A DNA stretch of 64,000 nucleotides from JAWPMT01 sp965229785 (GTDB lineage Bacteria > Bacteroidota > Bacteroidia > Cytophagales > Cyclobacteriaceae), in assembly GCA_965229785.1 (NCBI GenBank), contig CBDDJS010000001.1:2542001-2606000 (forward strand), in the 5' to 3' direction. A model generated the notes under the pieces. The model had not been told where the DNA came from. It did not search any database and worked only from the letters and a program-made list of their open reading frames with translations. This document shows, in pieces, positions 43,828-51,769 of the stretch (positions are counted from its first letter, which is position 1; every line of letters starts with the position of its first letter). The position numbers were made by a program, and so were the translations under genes.

Positions 43828-46452
43828 TTATACAGTTACATTTTGATTAATATGTTGCGAACTCACAGGCACAGAGAAGGAAAGTTCAAAACCTCCTTTA
43901 TCGGAAGATTTGATCTCATAGGTACCATGAATTTTTTCCAATGAGGATTTAACGACGCTCATCCCCTGGCCTCTCCCGGCATGGACAGTTGCTTTATCAG
44001 CGGTAGAAAAGCCCTCTTCGAAAATCACTTCATAGGCTTTCTTTCGAACGGAAGAGGTTATTTTCTCACTCTCCTCAATGATCCCGCTCCTCTGGGCTTC
44101 CAGTAAAATCTTTTCTTCATTGAGGCCTCTTCCATCATCACTGTAGGAAATGAACAGACTACCGCTCATGGTCTGTTCCACACTCAATTTGATGGTACCA
44201 GATTCCGGCTTACCGTTGCTGAGTCGTTCTTCGGAAGACTCAATGCCATGAGCCATAGAGTTTCTGAGCAATTGCACGACCATGTCATTCAAAGGCAATT
44301 TGACTTTCTCGGGAAACGTGACGTTACCCGGATTGTCAAAGACCAATTGAGCCTGCTTTCCAGTTTCCTGAGAAAGCCGTTTCAGGGCTCTTTCAAAGCC
44401 ATTGATCAGTTTGTCATTAGAGTAAATCTCATCCTGAGGAGTTGCATTGTAATAAATATCGGCAATCCTTCGGATCATGCCTCCCATATCCATGATGATG
44501 CCCTTGATGTCGTTGATTTCATACAGCACCTGTAAAAAGTCACCTCCGGAAACTTCCGAGTCCCTCAATTTGATCAACGTCTCCTCAATGCGATGAAATC
44601 GGTCTTCCATCAGGTCCAGATCGATCAATGCCGCATTTCCCTTGAGGTTATGTACGATATTGAAAGTAAATTTCAACAGACCTTTGAAGTCTTTGGTCTT
44701 ATCGGCCTCATAACGCTCATAAATCTCATTCAATCCTTCTGAAGCGCGCTCCAGGTACTGTCGAAGCAAGACCGGATTGATCTTTATGATACTAAGCAAT
44801 TGTTCTGTTTCTTGTCGGTTCTTCTCTTCATTGTCCCGGATTTTCTGCTGCAGTAGTACCTCCTGTGTTACATCCTGCACCGTAATCATGACATTCTCAA
44901 TTTTTTTATTGTTGACCACTCTTGAAAACTGCACTTTGATATGTTTAACATTCATGTCATCGGCTGTCTTCCTGGAACCTGAAAAGATCTGTACCTCCTC
45001 GACAGGGTTCAACTTTTTCAATACGTTATCCTTGACACGGACATTGAACAAATGCCTCGAGAATACTTTCAGTGCTTCCCGGTCTCTGGGCACCAACATC
45101 GGATTTAGCAGATCCATGAAATCTTTACCCGCAAGGTCCTTCTGTTCGAAAATGCTTTCCATCGCCTTAGAATAAAGCTCACTGATCTTCATGTCTTCAG
45201 TGATCAGGAAAACCCCTTGCTCTACATTGGCAAATACTACCTCCGACGTTTTATAGATCGTTCTATACAAGTGCTCGGCTTTGTCCTTTTCTTCGTTAAG
45301 TTCATTTCGGGCGGTATCCAGGGATTTCACTGAATTATTCAGTACGCCGGCGAACTGTCCAAGTTCATCTGCCGCATTAATACTGACCGTCTCGCTCAGG
45401 TTACCTTTTTCAATTTTTTGAGCAAACCCGGAAAGCAGGTTAATATTTCCAAGCAAATTTCTTAGTACCGCGAATAGTATAACCAAATCAAGCAATACTA
45501 AAACGATGGTAGTGATCAGGAAAATGCAAAACTCCGTGTTGGCCTGTTGAGCCAGATTGGTTGCCTTCTCTACTACTTTTTCCGTCAGGAAATCTTCTAC
45601 GCCTTTCAGTAATTCAATCTTTTTGGTAATGGTCGCGAACCAGTATATTGGATCTTCATCTATGGCAGCATTAGCGTACATGATTCGTCGCATACGTTCT
45701 ACTTCGTTCACGGCACTTCCTTTTACCGTATTTTCATAAAAAGCCTTTCCCTCTTCATTTGCAGTTAACAGAAATGCATCAATGTATGATTCCTGGGCAG
45801 CTACCAGGGTAGAGAACCGCCGATAAAGCTCTGCGTTCAGGGTACCCAGTGAAAATGCCTGCGAACCAATTGCTCGCTCAATACCCGCGCGTTCTTTTGA
45901 TTTAAGGAAGTTAATGTAGGCTTGAACCTCGCGAGTAACCTCTGATTGCTCTTCCGTGGGGATCACTTGATCCAGGGCATTAAGGGCATACGTATTGATC
46001 TCGGTATAACGATCGATAGCTTCATTGGATGTTATTCTTACCTGATCTACTTCCAGCCGAATTTGCTCTATTTCCCGTATCAACCGATTCAGCTCCTGTA
46101 GCGCAGATTCATTGGTCCCTACTATATCCGAAAGCTCCGGATCCTGTAATGCTTTCTTAAAATTTTCGTGTTGTTCGTCCGTCAGTCTCCTTTGATCATC
46201 CAACTGTGATCGGAAACCTGCACTCTGATTGGCTAGATAACCTGACGAGTTACCCCGTTCTTTCTGGATTTCATGCACCAAATAACTGATCCGCGTAGAA
46301 AGGGTAACACCCTTTTCCAGTCTACTCATGGACTGAGACAAGTTTAGACTGTCAATGGTCCGAATAAGAATCAGGTAAAATACACCCGCTAATAGCGGAG
46401 AAATAATTAATAGGATTTTCGCCCTAATCGAAAGGTTATAAAGTGACCGCAT
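43828..46452 (-). CDS. NIT-domain, CheA-like hybrid histidine kinase
   Basis: 874 residues. Helix 1 at about 12-30. Residues about 45-290 form a nitrate/nitrite-sensing (NIT-like) helical domain (LVHEIQKERGNSSGYLANQS, then LKSKERAGIERAIGSQAF), with helix 2 near 315-340. A HAMP follows (LSGFAQKIEKGNLSETVSIN), then a PAS-like region (about 400-530) and a short coiled coil. The Hpt-like domain has FNIVHNLKGNAALID with His601, the CheA phosphosite form. The HATPase has LLRNSMAHGIE (about 725), DDGRGLN and AGRGQGMSVVKSSLEK. There is no CheW-like or P2 domain. It heads the cheY-cheX run. Confidence 0.9.
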   Translation of the reverse strand: MRSLYNLSIRAKILLIISPLLAGVFYLILIRTIDSLNLSQSMSRLEKGVTLSTRISYLVHEIQKERGNSSGYLANQSAGFRSQLDDQRRLTDEQHENFKKALQDPELSDIVGTNESALQELNRLIREIEQIRLEVDQVRITSNEAIDRYTEINTYALNALDQVIPTEEQSEVTREVQAYINFLKSKERAGIERAIGSQAFSLGTLNAELYRRFSTLVAAQESYIDAFLLTANEEGKAFYENTVKGSAVNEVERMRRIMYANAAIDEDPIYWFATITKKIELLKGVEDFLTEKVVEKATNLAQQANTEFCIFLITTIVLVLLDLVILFAVLRNLLGNINLLSGFAQKIEKGNLSETVSINAADELGQFAGVLNNSVKSLDTARNELNEEKDKAEHLYRTIYKTSEVVFANVEQGVFLITEDMKISELYSKAMESIFEQKDLAGKDFMDLLNPMLVPRDREALKVFSRHLFNVRVKDNVLKKLNPVEEVQIFSGSRKTADDMNVKHIKVQFSRVVNNKKIENVMITVQDVTQEVLLQQKIRDNEEKNRQETEQLLSIIKINPVLLRQYLERASEGLNEIYERYEADKTKDFKGLLKFTFNIVHNLKGNAALIDLDLMEDRFHRIEETLIKLRDSEVSGGDFLQVLYEINDIKGIIMDMGGMIRRIADIYYNATPQDEIYSNDKLINGFERALKRLSQETGKQAQLVFDNPGNVTFPEKVKLPLNDMVVQLLRNSMAHGIESSEERLSNGKPESGTIKLSVEQTMSGSLFISYSDDGRGLNEEKILLEAQRSGIIEESEKITSSVRKKAYEVIFEEGFSTADKATVHAGRGQGMSVVKSSLEKIHGTYEIKSSDKGGFELSFSVPVSSQHINQNVTV

Positions 46453-46891
46453 GTCTGATAGTAGTTAAGTGGTTGATCTTATTATCCCTGTTGTACAGGA
46501 TAGCTGGTGATGCTGGCTCGGTCTATATCCGAAATTAGAATGGCTGGATGAAGAGTAATTGAATATTATTGAATTAATAATCAATTAATATCACATAGAT
46601 AGCATGCTATTCTGTACTACCTCCTAATTTTCGGTGAACGGGGATATAATTAAGATGAAAGGGAAAAAATGCCCACGAAGCGAAAAATCTTACCTCAAAA
46701 TACTTACGTTAAGAGTCATTGAAAGTACGTGAAACACACTCAAAACCCCTTAAATCGGCCTTTAAACTGCGTATGACACTTTGCAAACGTTCTCATTTCA
46801 AAACAAGAATGACTTCCCAAAGACATCTCGTATTTTATCCTGTGTCCCGCACTTTCAACTATAGTAAACTTGCCCTGCCTAATGATCAGAT
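46453..46891. other. Gene-free divergent intergenic region (439 bases)
   Basis: It separates the NIT kinase operon (minus) from the DoxX gene (plus). It contains an AT-rich stretch with a TTATT/AATAA dyad (46566-46580) and a perfect 12-base palindrome ATAGCATGCTAT (46599-46610). A -7-like TAAACTTG (46865-46872) sits 20 bases before the DoxX start. No convincing coding frame or RNA gene is visible. Confidence 0.5.
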
Positions 46892-47248
46892 ATGAACATC
46901 AATAAAATTTTTTACTGGATAGGAACCATCGTGATGGGACTCATCATGGCTTTCTCGGTTACGATGTATTTTACCAAAACCGAAGCCATTCAAGGTGCTT
47001 TTGAAGGATATGGGTATCCATCCTACCTGGTCATTCCCCTGGCCATTGCCAAAATCCTTGGAATGATCGCTGTGATCACCGGGCTTTCAAAAACCCTGAA
47101 AGAGTGGGCTTATTTCGGATTCCTCCTGGATTTTGCCTTAGCGGCAACCGCTCACATCCAAAGTGGTGATGGCGGCGGACTCTTTTCCTTTGTAGCACTT
47201 GGTGCCTGGATCGTTTCATATGTCTTTTACCGCAAACTGCAAGGTTGA
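46892..47248 (+). CDS. DoxX-family membrane protein
   Basis: 118 residues with four membrane helices: FYWIGTIVMGLIMAFSVTMY, SYLVIPLAIAKILGMIAVIT, GFLLDFALAATAHI and SFVALGAWIVSYVFY. ALAATAHIQSGDGGG is the typical DoxX third-loop block. Small DoxX proteins are linked with oxidative or electrophile stress in other bacteria but have no agreed activity. It appears to be a single-gene unit with a weak -7 element upstream. Confidence 0.88.
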   Translation: MNINKIFYWIGTIVMGLIMAFSVTMYFTKTEAIQGAFEGYGYPSYLVIPLAIAKILGMIAVITGLSKTLKEWAYFGFLLDFALAATAHIQSGDGGGLFSFVALGAWIVSYVFYRKLQG

Positions 47249-47330
47249 GGCAATTTGATCTCAAGATCCTATTTCCAAACAGGGCAAAAGCAGTTACTCA
47301 TCTTCATAGTTACTAGAAATTCTTTCAATT

Positions 47331-47702
47331 TTATTCATCGGAATACAGGCCTACTCTATTGCCTTCAGTGTCATCAAAGATTCCGTAAAATCCCATTCCC
47401 GGCCCCAGTTCTGTCTTATTGACAAAAACCTGCCCACCGGCATTGTCAACCCGATCAATGAACGGTTGTAGATTTTTACCTGTGTGCAAATACACGATGG
47501 TGCCTTTCTTCGATGGTTCAAGTCCCGAACTCTGAATAATACAACCACCTGTTCCTCTACTTTGATCGAATCGAAAAATTCCCAATTTAAAATCAGGTGT
47601 TTCCATCACTTGTAGCTCATAACCCAGAAGCTCACTATAAAATTTGAGTGCCCTGTCAAAATCGAGAACAGGGATTTGAAAATTTTGAATTGCGGTAATC
47701 AT
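47331..47702 (-). CDS. VOC-superfamily protein (glyoxalase/bleomycin-resistance fold)
   Basis: 123 residues forming one pair of beta-alpha-beta-beta-beta modules: MITAIQNFQIPVLDFDRALK, KFYSELLGYELQVME, GCIIQSSGL, and GPGMGFYGIFDDTEGNRVGL. The first strand lacks the usual His (QIPV), but the closing Glu-type ligand region DTEGNRVGLYS is present. VOC proteins of this size bind metals and diverse small molecules, and many Bacteroidota copies are uncharacterised. It is divergent from the AraC-family gene 121 bases away, which may regulate it. Confidence 0.9.
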   Translation of the reverse strand: MITAIQNFQIPVLDFDRALKFYSELLGYELQVMETPDFKLGIFRFDQSRGTGGCIIQSSGLEPSKKGTIVYLHTGKNLQPFIDRVDNAGGQVFVNKTELGPGMGFYGIFDDTEGNRVGLYSDE

Positions 47703-47823
47703 AGTATAATATTCATTGTGATAGCAATGATCTGATGCTCCTCTGAATACTTATTGTAAAAATGCGAAAAGACCTTTTTTAATATTCTGACGATCCACAG
47801 CGAAATTATCCGAACTTAAAAAG

Positions 47824-48636
47824 ATGAAAATCATTACCAAAAATCCTGACGCCAGACTTAAATCGCTGATAAAACAAATGTGGATCATTGAAGAGAATGG
47901 ATCATTGGATATTGATGTAAAGTCTTTTCCCGTCGGATATTCCTTCATTAATGTGATCAATGGAAATCATTTCAATATCATTCAGGATAGTAACAGAACT
48001 CAGACCTATAGCTATCTGGCTGGCCCATTGGATTCTCCTTTCACCCTGGGAATGACTTTTATCAAAAGAGCATTGATGGTTCAGTTACAACCTTTTGCCA
48101 TTCCCATACTGTTCTCAATGCCCGCTGATGAATTCCATGATCATGTTCTGCCATTGGCAGACTTCAATGCCAAACTTGCAACCTACCTTGAAGAACTGAT
48201 ATTCTCGGAATTGACCAGCAATCAGGTACTGGAAAAGACATCACGCATTTTCATGGATATGATGGGCGATCAACACCTGGACATGAGAATTCCAACTGCT
48301 CTTGCCTGTATGCTTGAAAGCAAGGGTAAAGTACCGATATCAAAACTGGCCCATGAGGTTAATGTTTCACAAAGAAGGTTACAGCAACTATTTCAATACT
48401 ATTTTGGATTACCTGCCAAAACGTATGCCAGGATCATCAGAATGCAACATCATACTTTTCAATGGCTCAATGGCACCGATATGGATGTGGTCATTCCAGA
48501 TGGGTATTACGATCAGTCACACTTTATCCATGATCTTAAACGACAGACGGGAATGCTTCCGGGCGAATTCTTCGACTATGTAACCCATGAAAGAAATAAA
48601 CCCGCTTACCTCACTTCTAACATCTATCATGAATAG
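47824..48636 (+). CDS. AraC-family transcriptional regulator
   Basis: 270 residues, soluble. The N-terminal half is a DUF6597-type beta-barrel sensor (SLIKQMWIIEENGSLDIDVK, YSFINVINGNHFNI). The C-terminal half is the AraC double helix-turn-helix: VPISKLAHEVNVSQRRLQQL, then YGPAKTYARIIR-like YFGLPAKTYARIIRMQ and GYYDQSHFIHDLKRQTGMLP. The ligand is unknown. A 47-codon frame starts within its last codons and leads directly into the RDD gene, so the three could be one transcript. Confidence 0.9.
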   Translation: MKIITKNPDARLKSLIKQMWIIEENGSLDIDVKSFPVGYSFINVINGNHFNIIQDSNRTQTYSYLAGPLDSPFTLGMTFIKRALMVQLQPFAIPILFSMPADEFHDHVLPLADFNAKLATYLEELIFSELTSNQVLEKTSRIFMDMMGDQHLDMRIPTALACMLESKGKVPISKLAHEVNVSQRRLQQLFQYYFGLPAKTYARIIRMQHHTFQWLNGTDMDVVIPDGYYDQSHFIHDLKRQTGMLPGEFFDYVTHERNKPAYLTSNIYHE

Positions 48637-48772
48637 AAAAAATACCTTAGCACTTAGAGGATCATCTATTATTTCGATAAAAGGTTTTCCGCGGGATTTC
48701 GAAAATGATTATTCCGATCAACACGAAGCATATAACGTGAACATATACCTTCCAGCCATTAGCACAAAATGA
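48629..48772 (+). CDS. Possible small protein bridging the AraC and RDD genes
   Basis: 47 codons. The ATG lies 8 bases inside the end of the AraC gene, and the stop overlaps the RDD start codon in an ATGA. The peptide is polar with no membrane segment (NRKNTLALRGSSIISIKGFP, then DYSDQHEAYNVNIYLP). Tight overlap at both ends is typical of real coupled genes, but codon evidence is slight and no family is recognised. It may instead be a chance frame that fills a 132-base gap. Confidence 0.3.
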   Translation: MNRKNTLALRGSSIISIKGFPRDFENDYSDQHEAYNVNIYLPAISTK

Positions 48773-49272
48773 ACAAACTGATACTAAGAAGAACAGCAGC
48801 CTTTATGTTTGATTATGCCATCATCGCTGTTTACGCAGTGCTTTTATTTGGACTGGCTACCTTGTTCGAGTTAAATCAATTGGCCTTTACGCCTATCAGC
48901 GGTCAACTGATCGGTTTTATCTCGCTGACACTACCTGTATTTCTCTACAGTTTTTTGACAGAAAACAGTCAATACCGCGCGACCATTGGAAAAAGAATAA
49001 TGAACATTATTGTTCGTACAGATGCCGATGATAGAGGCAAAAGGATCCTGATCAGGAATATCTTAAAATTTCTACCCTGGGAAATTGCGCATACAGGAGT
49101 TCACTGGATCATCTATTATGCTGAAAGAGGAACCCCTACTTGGGTCTGGTTCACATTGATCGTTCCTCAAATAGTGGTTGTTGGATACGTCATCAGTATA
49201 ATCGCTTCAGGAGGAAACAGCAGCTTTTACGACAAGCAATCGCAAACGGTAGTCAGCTTAAACAGTCTGTAA
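48769..49272 (+). CDS. RDD-family membrane protein
   Basis: 167 residues. The name-giving motif appears as RRTAAFMFDYAII (RRxxAFxxD) in the first helix. Further helices are GQLIGFISLTLPVFLYSFLT and FTLIVPQIVVVGYVISII; the TIGKRIMNIIVR block is the second signature of the family. RDD proteins are proposed ion exchangers or sorting factors, with some evidence for Na+/Li+ transport. The C-terminus (SSFYDKQSQTVVSL) fits the family. The start overlaps the stop of the small upstream frame. Confidence 0.88.
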   Translation: MNKLILRRTAAFMFDYAIIAVYAVLLFGLATLFELNQLAFTPISGQLIGFISLTLPVFLYSFLTENSQYRATIGKRIMNIIVRTDADDRGKRILIRNILKFLPWEIAHTGVHWIIYYAERGTPTWVWFTLIVPQIVVVGYVISIIASGGNSSFYDKQSQTVVSLNSL

Positions 49273-49274
49273 CA

Positions 49275-49408
49275 ATGGCAAAATTTTGGCGACTGGTGTT
49301 ATCATATTGATCCTCGTCTTAATCTCGTATTGGCTGAAATTAAATATTCTCCTCATCGATACAGCGGCCTTTTTGGCTCGCCTACCAATGAATAAGAAAT
49401 TACCTTGA
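49275..49408 (+). pseudogene. Possible frameshifted small membrane protein
   Basis: An ATG 2 bases after the RDD stop gives only 11 codons (MAKFWRLVLSY). One added base in the run AAAATTTT would instead join MAK to a 42-codon frame that reads ILATGVIILILVLISYWLKL and continues NILLIDTAAFLARLPMNKKLP to a stop at 49406-49408. That is a convincing one-helix membrane peptide. A real frameshift, a sequence error or chance are all possible. A TTG at 49286 could start the longer frame without any shift. Confidence 0.35.
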
Positions 49409-49410
49409 TG

Positions 49411-49460
49411 ATAAAAAAACAGGAACCGGGGGTAATCCGAGGAGTCACCACACCAGTTCC
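49411..49460 (-). terminator. Terminator-like hairpin at the end of the SPFH operon
   Basis: On the minus strand GGAACTGG, a 23-base loop, CCGGTTCC (one G-T pair), then TGTTTTTTTA. It lies about 50 bases after the last gene of the operon (stop at 49511). The loop is long, so confidence is moderate. Confidence 0.5.
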
Positions 49461-49510
49461 CTATCAGTAACCTCTACTTATACTGATAATCTTTCTACTC
49501 GATAAGGACC

Positions 49511-49723
49511 TTATCTATCCGCCCACCAGGCCATGAGGCGTCGGCGTTTATTCTTCATGGCCATATCTGCCAGCAATACGAGTGTGGTCATCCAAATGAC
49601 TTGATCAATGATGGATCGGACCATTTTCCTTTTCCATCCTAATTGCAACGTATCGCCCCGGACAGTAAAGTCTTTTTTCCTTTTACTCGCCTGATTGATC
49701 ATAATAATGGTATTCGCTCCCAT
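49511..49723 (-). CDS. Small basic hypothetical protein in the SPFH operon
   Basis: 70 residues. The N-terminus is NTIIMINQASKRKKDF. One hydrophobic segment (IIDQVIWMTTLVLLADMAM) lies between strongly basic stretches (WKRKMVR and KNKRRRLMAWWADR), which predicts a small membrane protein or a membrane-associated peptide with a positive cytosolic tail. It starts 7 bases after the upstream small gene, so it appears to be part of the same transcript. No family recognised. Confidence 0.5.
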   Translation of the reverse strand: MGANTIIMINQASKRKKDFTVRGDTLQLGWKRKMVRSIIDQVIWMTTLVLLADMAMKNKRRRLMAWWADR

Positions 49724-49730
49724 GATTTGA

Positions 49731-50000
49731 TTAGTCTGTTATGATACTTCCTGATTTGAAACCGCCTTGATTGATCGTGCGCTTGTTTTGTTCATCGAAC
49801 ACCCATTTCCGATCCTTTAACTTCAGATAAACATACCTGCCATAAGCACTGAGATATACATCGCCACTTTTCATTTCTTTTATTTTATTGCCATTTTTTT
49901 TGTTCCATGATCGAATTAAACAGGGATGCCCTTCCGATAGGAATTTGTCCAGGCATCCCATCACTAAACATGCTTTAACCGCATGCACACTAACGTCCAC
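49731..50000 (-). CDS. Small hypothetical protein in the SPFH operon
   Basis: 89 residues from a GTG that overlaps the SPFH stop by 11 bases; another GTG at 49988, one base after that stop, is equally plausible. It is polar and rather basic (FLSEGHPCLIRSWNKKNGNK), with a strand-rich centre (GDVYLSAYGRYVYLKLKDRK). No signal peptide or clear membrane helix. No family recognised. Its close spacing to both neighbours supports it being a real gene. Confidence 0.5.
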   Translation of the reverse strand: MDVSVHAVKACLVMGCLDKFLSEGHPCLIRSWNKKNGNKIKEMKSGDVYLSAYGRYVYLKLKDRKWVFDEQNKRTINQGGFKSGSIITD

Positions 50001-50772
50001 TTGGATCTACCAACATAGGTGATTGCCCGTCGGTCATAATCACTTTTGTGTTCGGAGATTTACTCAACTCTTTGAAAGCTTCGATGCTTTGCCACTGAAT
50101 GATCTCTCCGGTAAGTCCTTCGGAAATGATGCGCTGCGCATCCCTGATCCCTCTCGCTTCAATGATCTTTCTTTCAGCTTCCAGTTTTTCCCTGTCTAAC
50201 AGAAATTTCATTCGTTGCGCATTTTGTTCAGCCTCCAACTTGTCTTCCACCGCTCTGGCCAAACCTGGAGGTAAAGCAATATTTTTCATCAATACTGCTT
50301 CGATCTCGAAACCACGTGGCTCCAATAACTCATTCATACGCTTGGTGATCTCCTTTTCGATATTGGCGCGCTGGGCTGAGTGCATATCTTTCGCATAGAA
50401 CCGGGAGCAAACATCCGCGGCAGATGATCGAAATACACTACTGATAACCCCCGGCTCGTTACCTATTCCTATTTGCTCAATGATCAGAGGTACTTTTTCA
50501 GGTTGTACCCGATAAAGAATGGAGATAGCAGCCTGCACATTGAGTCCTTCCTGCGAAGGCAGATTAGCTGTGATTTCCATATTGAGGGTCCTGATGGGCA
50601 TCTTGAGTATTCTGGTCACAAACGGATTATAACCCACGGCTCCCGGGGTAATGATTTCCTGATCCAGTTTACCAACCTTGCGCTTCACTCCCACTTCTCC
50701 TTGTCTGATCACCGAACAGCTCGCCAGTCCAACGAGAACCAACATCATGCTTAATATTCTTATCTTTTTCAT
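49990..50772 (-). CDS. SPFH/prohibitin-family lipoprotein
   Basis: 260 residues. Instead of the usual N-terminal membrane helix it has a lipobox signal (LVLVGLASC, Cys19). The SPFH domain follows at about 25-195 (GVKRKVGKLDQEIITPGAVG, NVQAAISILYRVQPEKVPLI, ANIEKEITKRMNELLEPRGF, IALPPGLARAVEDKLEAEQN). A coiled coil lies at 195-240 (AERKIIEARGIRDAQRIISE). SPFH proteins form large ring assemblies that organise membranes or cage proteases. Lipidation would place this ring on the periplasmic side or outer membrane, which is unusual. It follows a secreted protein gene by 19 bases and leads two small genes. Confidence 0.9.
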   Translation of the reverse strand: MKKIRILSMMLVLVGLASCSVIRQGEVGVKRKVGKLDQEIITPGAVGYNPFVTRILKMPIRTLNMEITANLPSQEGLNVQAAISILYRVQPEKVPLIIEQIGIGNEPGVISSVFRSSAADVCSRFYAKDMHSAQRANIEKEITKRMNELLEPRGFEIEAVLMKNIALPPGLARAVEDKLEAEQNAQRMKFLLDREKLEAERKIIEARGIRDAQRIISEGLTGEIIQWQSIEAFKELSKSPNTKVIMTDGQSPMLVDPSGR

Positions 50773-50791
50773 ATGCGTTGTGTTTAGAAGT

Positions 50792-51202
50792 TTAAAATGT
50801 GATTTGAATGGAAGGTGCCAGATTGTCCTGGAAGTTTGATTGGTTGCGAAAGGCAGGCAATAGCTTACTGCTAGTAATGCTGCTATTGATAGCCACTGGT
50901 TTTACTTCATCAGATAGATCGTCCAACTGGGGTTTGTCTATGTATAAATAGACCATTACTGGTTCATCTATTTGGAAAAGGGGGTAGTTAACCCCCAGTG
51001 GCCAATACACCTCTTGTTTCATATCAATGCGATCATCAGTTAATCGCGAGGAGGTCAAAACACCTCCATATAACCCTTTAAAATTTTCGGTCCTCACCTC
51101 TGACTTTACCTCGGTTAATTCCAATTGGGCCTGTTGTGCCTTCGCCATATGAATGATAGCTAGCATCAGCATCATATTGAGAAGAATTTGTTTACGTATC
51201 AT
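50792..51202 (-). CDS. Secreted protein of unknown function, first gene of the SPFH operon
   Basis: 136 residues. A signal peptide is clear (ILLNMMLMLAIIHMAKAQ, cleavage near 22). The mature 114 residues are strand-rich (YGGVLTSSRLTDDRIDMKQE, EPVMVYLYIDKPQLDDLSDE) and acidic, with no Cys and no recognised domain. It ends APSIQITF. As the likely first gene of the transcript with the SPFH lipoprotein (19-base gap), it is a candidate client or partner of that ring in the periplasm. Unknown otherwise. Confidence 0.65.
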   Translation of the reverse strand: MIRKQILLNMMLMLAIIHMAKAQQAQLELTEVKSEVRTENFKGLYGGVLTSSRLTDDRIDMKQEVYWPLGVNYPLFQIDEPVMVYLYIDKPQLDDLSDEVKPVAINSSITSSKLLPAFRNQSNFQDNLAPSIQITF

Positions 51203-51345
51203 GGTTTAGTTCTGACATTAGCCTACGATTCTTTCCGACAACTCCTGAGTGAAGTTCCGCATCCGTTTAAATCGGAGGCACAGATTAAAATCGTAGAAAG
51301 GGTTATAAATCGATTATGAGTGCGTGGATTATGTCCGCAATCGAC

Positions 51346-51660
51346 CTAATTCAGTAGTGTACAGAACCGTATGAACCTTGGCGTATCGTTTGTTTTTACT
51401 CCGGCTGTAGGTTGGATAAAAACACGATTAAAGGAATAAGAAAAGTCAGGTACCTGCTTATTGGCAGCATTCTCCGACCGAACAATTTGTCTGGAACGCG
51501 TAATGAGGATTCGCGCCTCTCCCTCTTCTATTGATTCAACTTCGATGCGTGATTCTGATGAGGAAGTATGAGAAAAAGACTGATAAGCGATCAGATCACC
51601 TGAGAAAAGTATGGCGCCAATCATCAGGATTACTTTACTTATGTCTTTGATTTTTCTCAT
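51346..51660 (-). CDS. Small secreted hypothetical protein
   Basis: 104 residues from the ATG at 51660. A signal or N-terminal anchor is present (ISKVILMIGAILFSGDLIAY). The mature part is Ser/Glu-rich (SHTSSSESRIEVESIEEGEA) with a strand pair (RILITRSRQIV) and ends in FIRFCTLLN. No family recognised. It is separated from the degenerate receiver gene by a strong AT-rich inverted repeat and from the SPFH operon by 143 bases, so it is probably a unit of its own. Confidence 0.55.
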   Translation of the reverse strand: MRKIKDISKVILMIGAILFSGDLIAYQSFSHTSSSESRIEVESIEEGEARILITRSRQIVRSENAANKQVPDFSYSFNRVFIQPTAGVKTNDTPRFIRFCTLLN

Positions 51661-51708
51661 CACTTAGTGAAACGGGAAAAACCGAATTATGGCTGACATA
51701 ATTAAATA

Positions 51709-51750
51709 AAATATCTTTTATATTTTTTATTTAAATTATAAAAGATATTT
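51709..51750. repeat. Perfect 14-base AT-rich inverted repeat
   Basis: AAATATCTTTTATA (51709-51722) and TATAAAAGATATTT (51737-51750) are exact reverse complements around a 14-base loop. On the minus strand it follows the receiver gene stop (51770) by about 20 bases and is followed by a T-rich stretch, so it probably serves as an AT-rich terminator. It also lies about 50 bases upstream of the next minus-strand gene. Confidence 0.5.
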
Positions 51751-51769
51751 ATGTGATAATTACGAGGGA

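Noticed and set aside
44777..45175. 132-codon Ser/Cys-rich frame on the plus strand
   Set aside because: Antisense to the NIT kinase; composition is that of a reverse-complement shadow.
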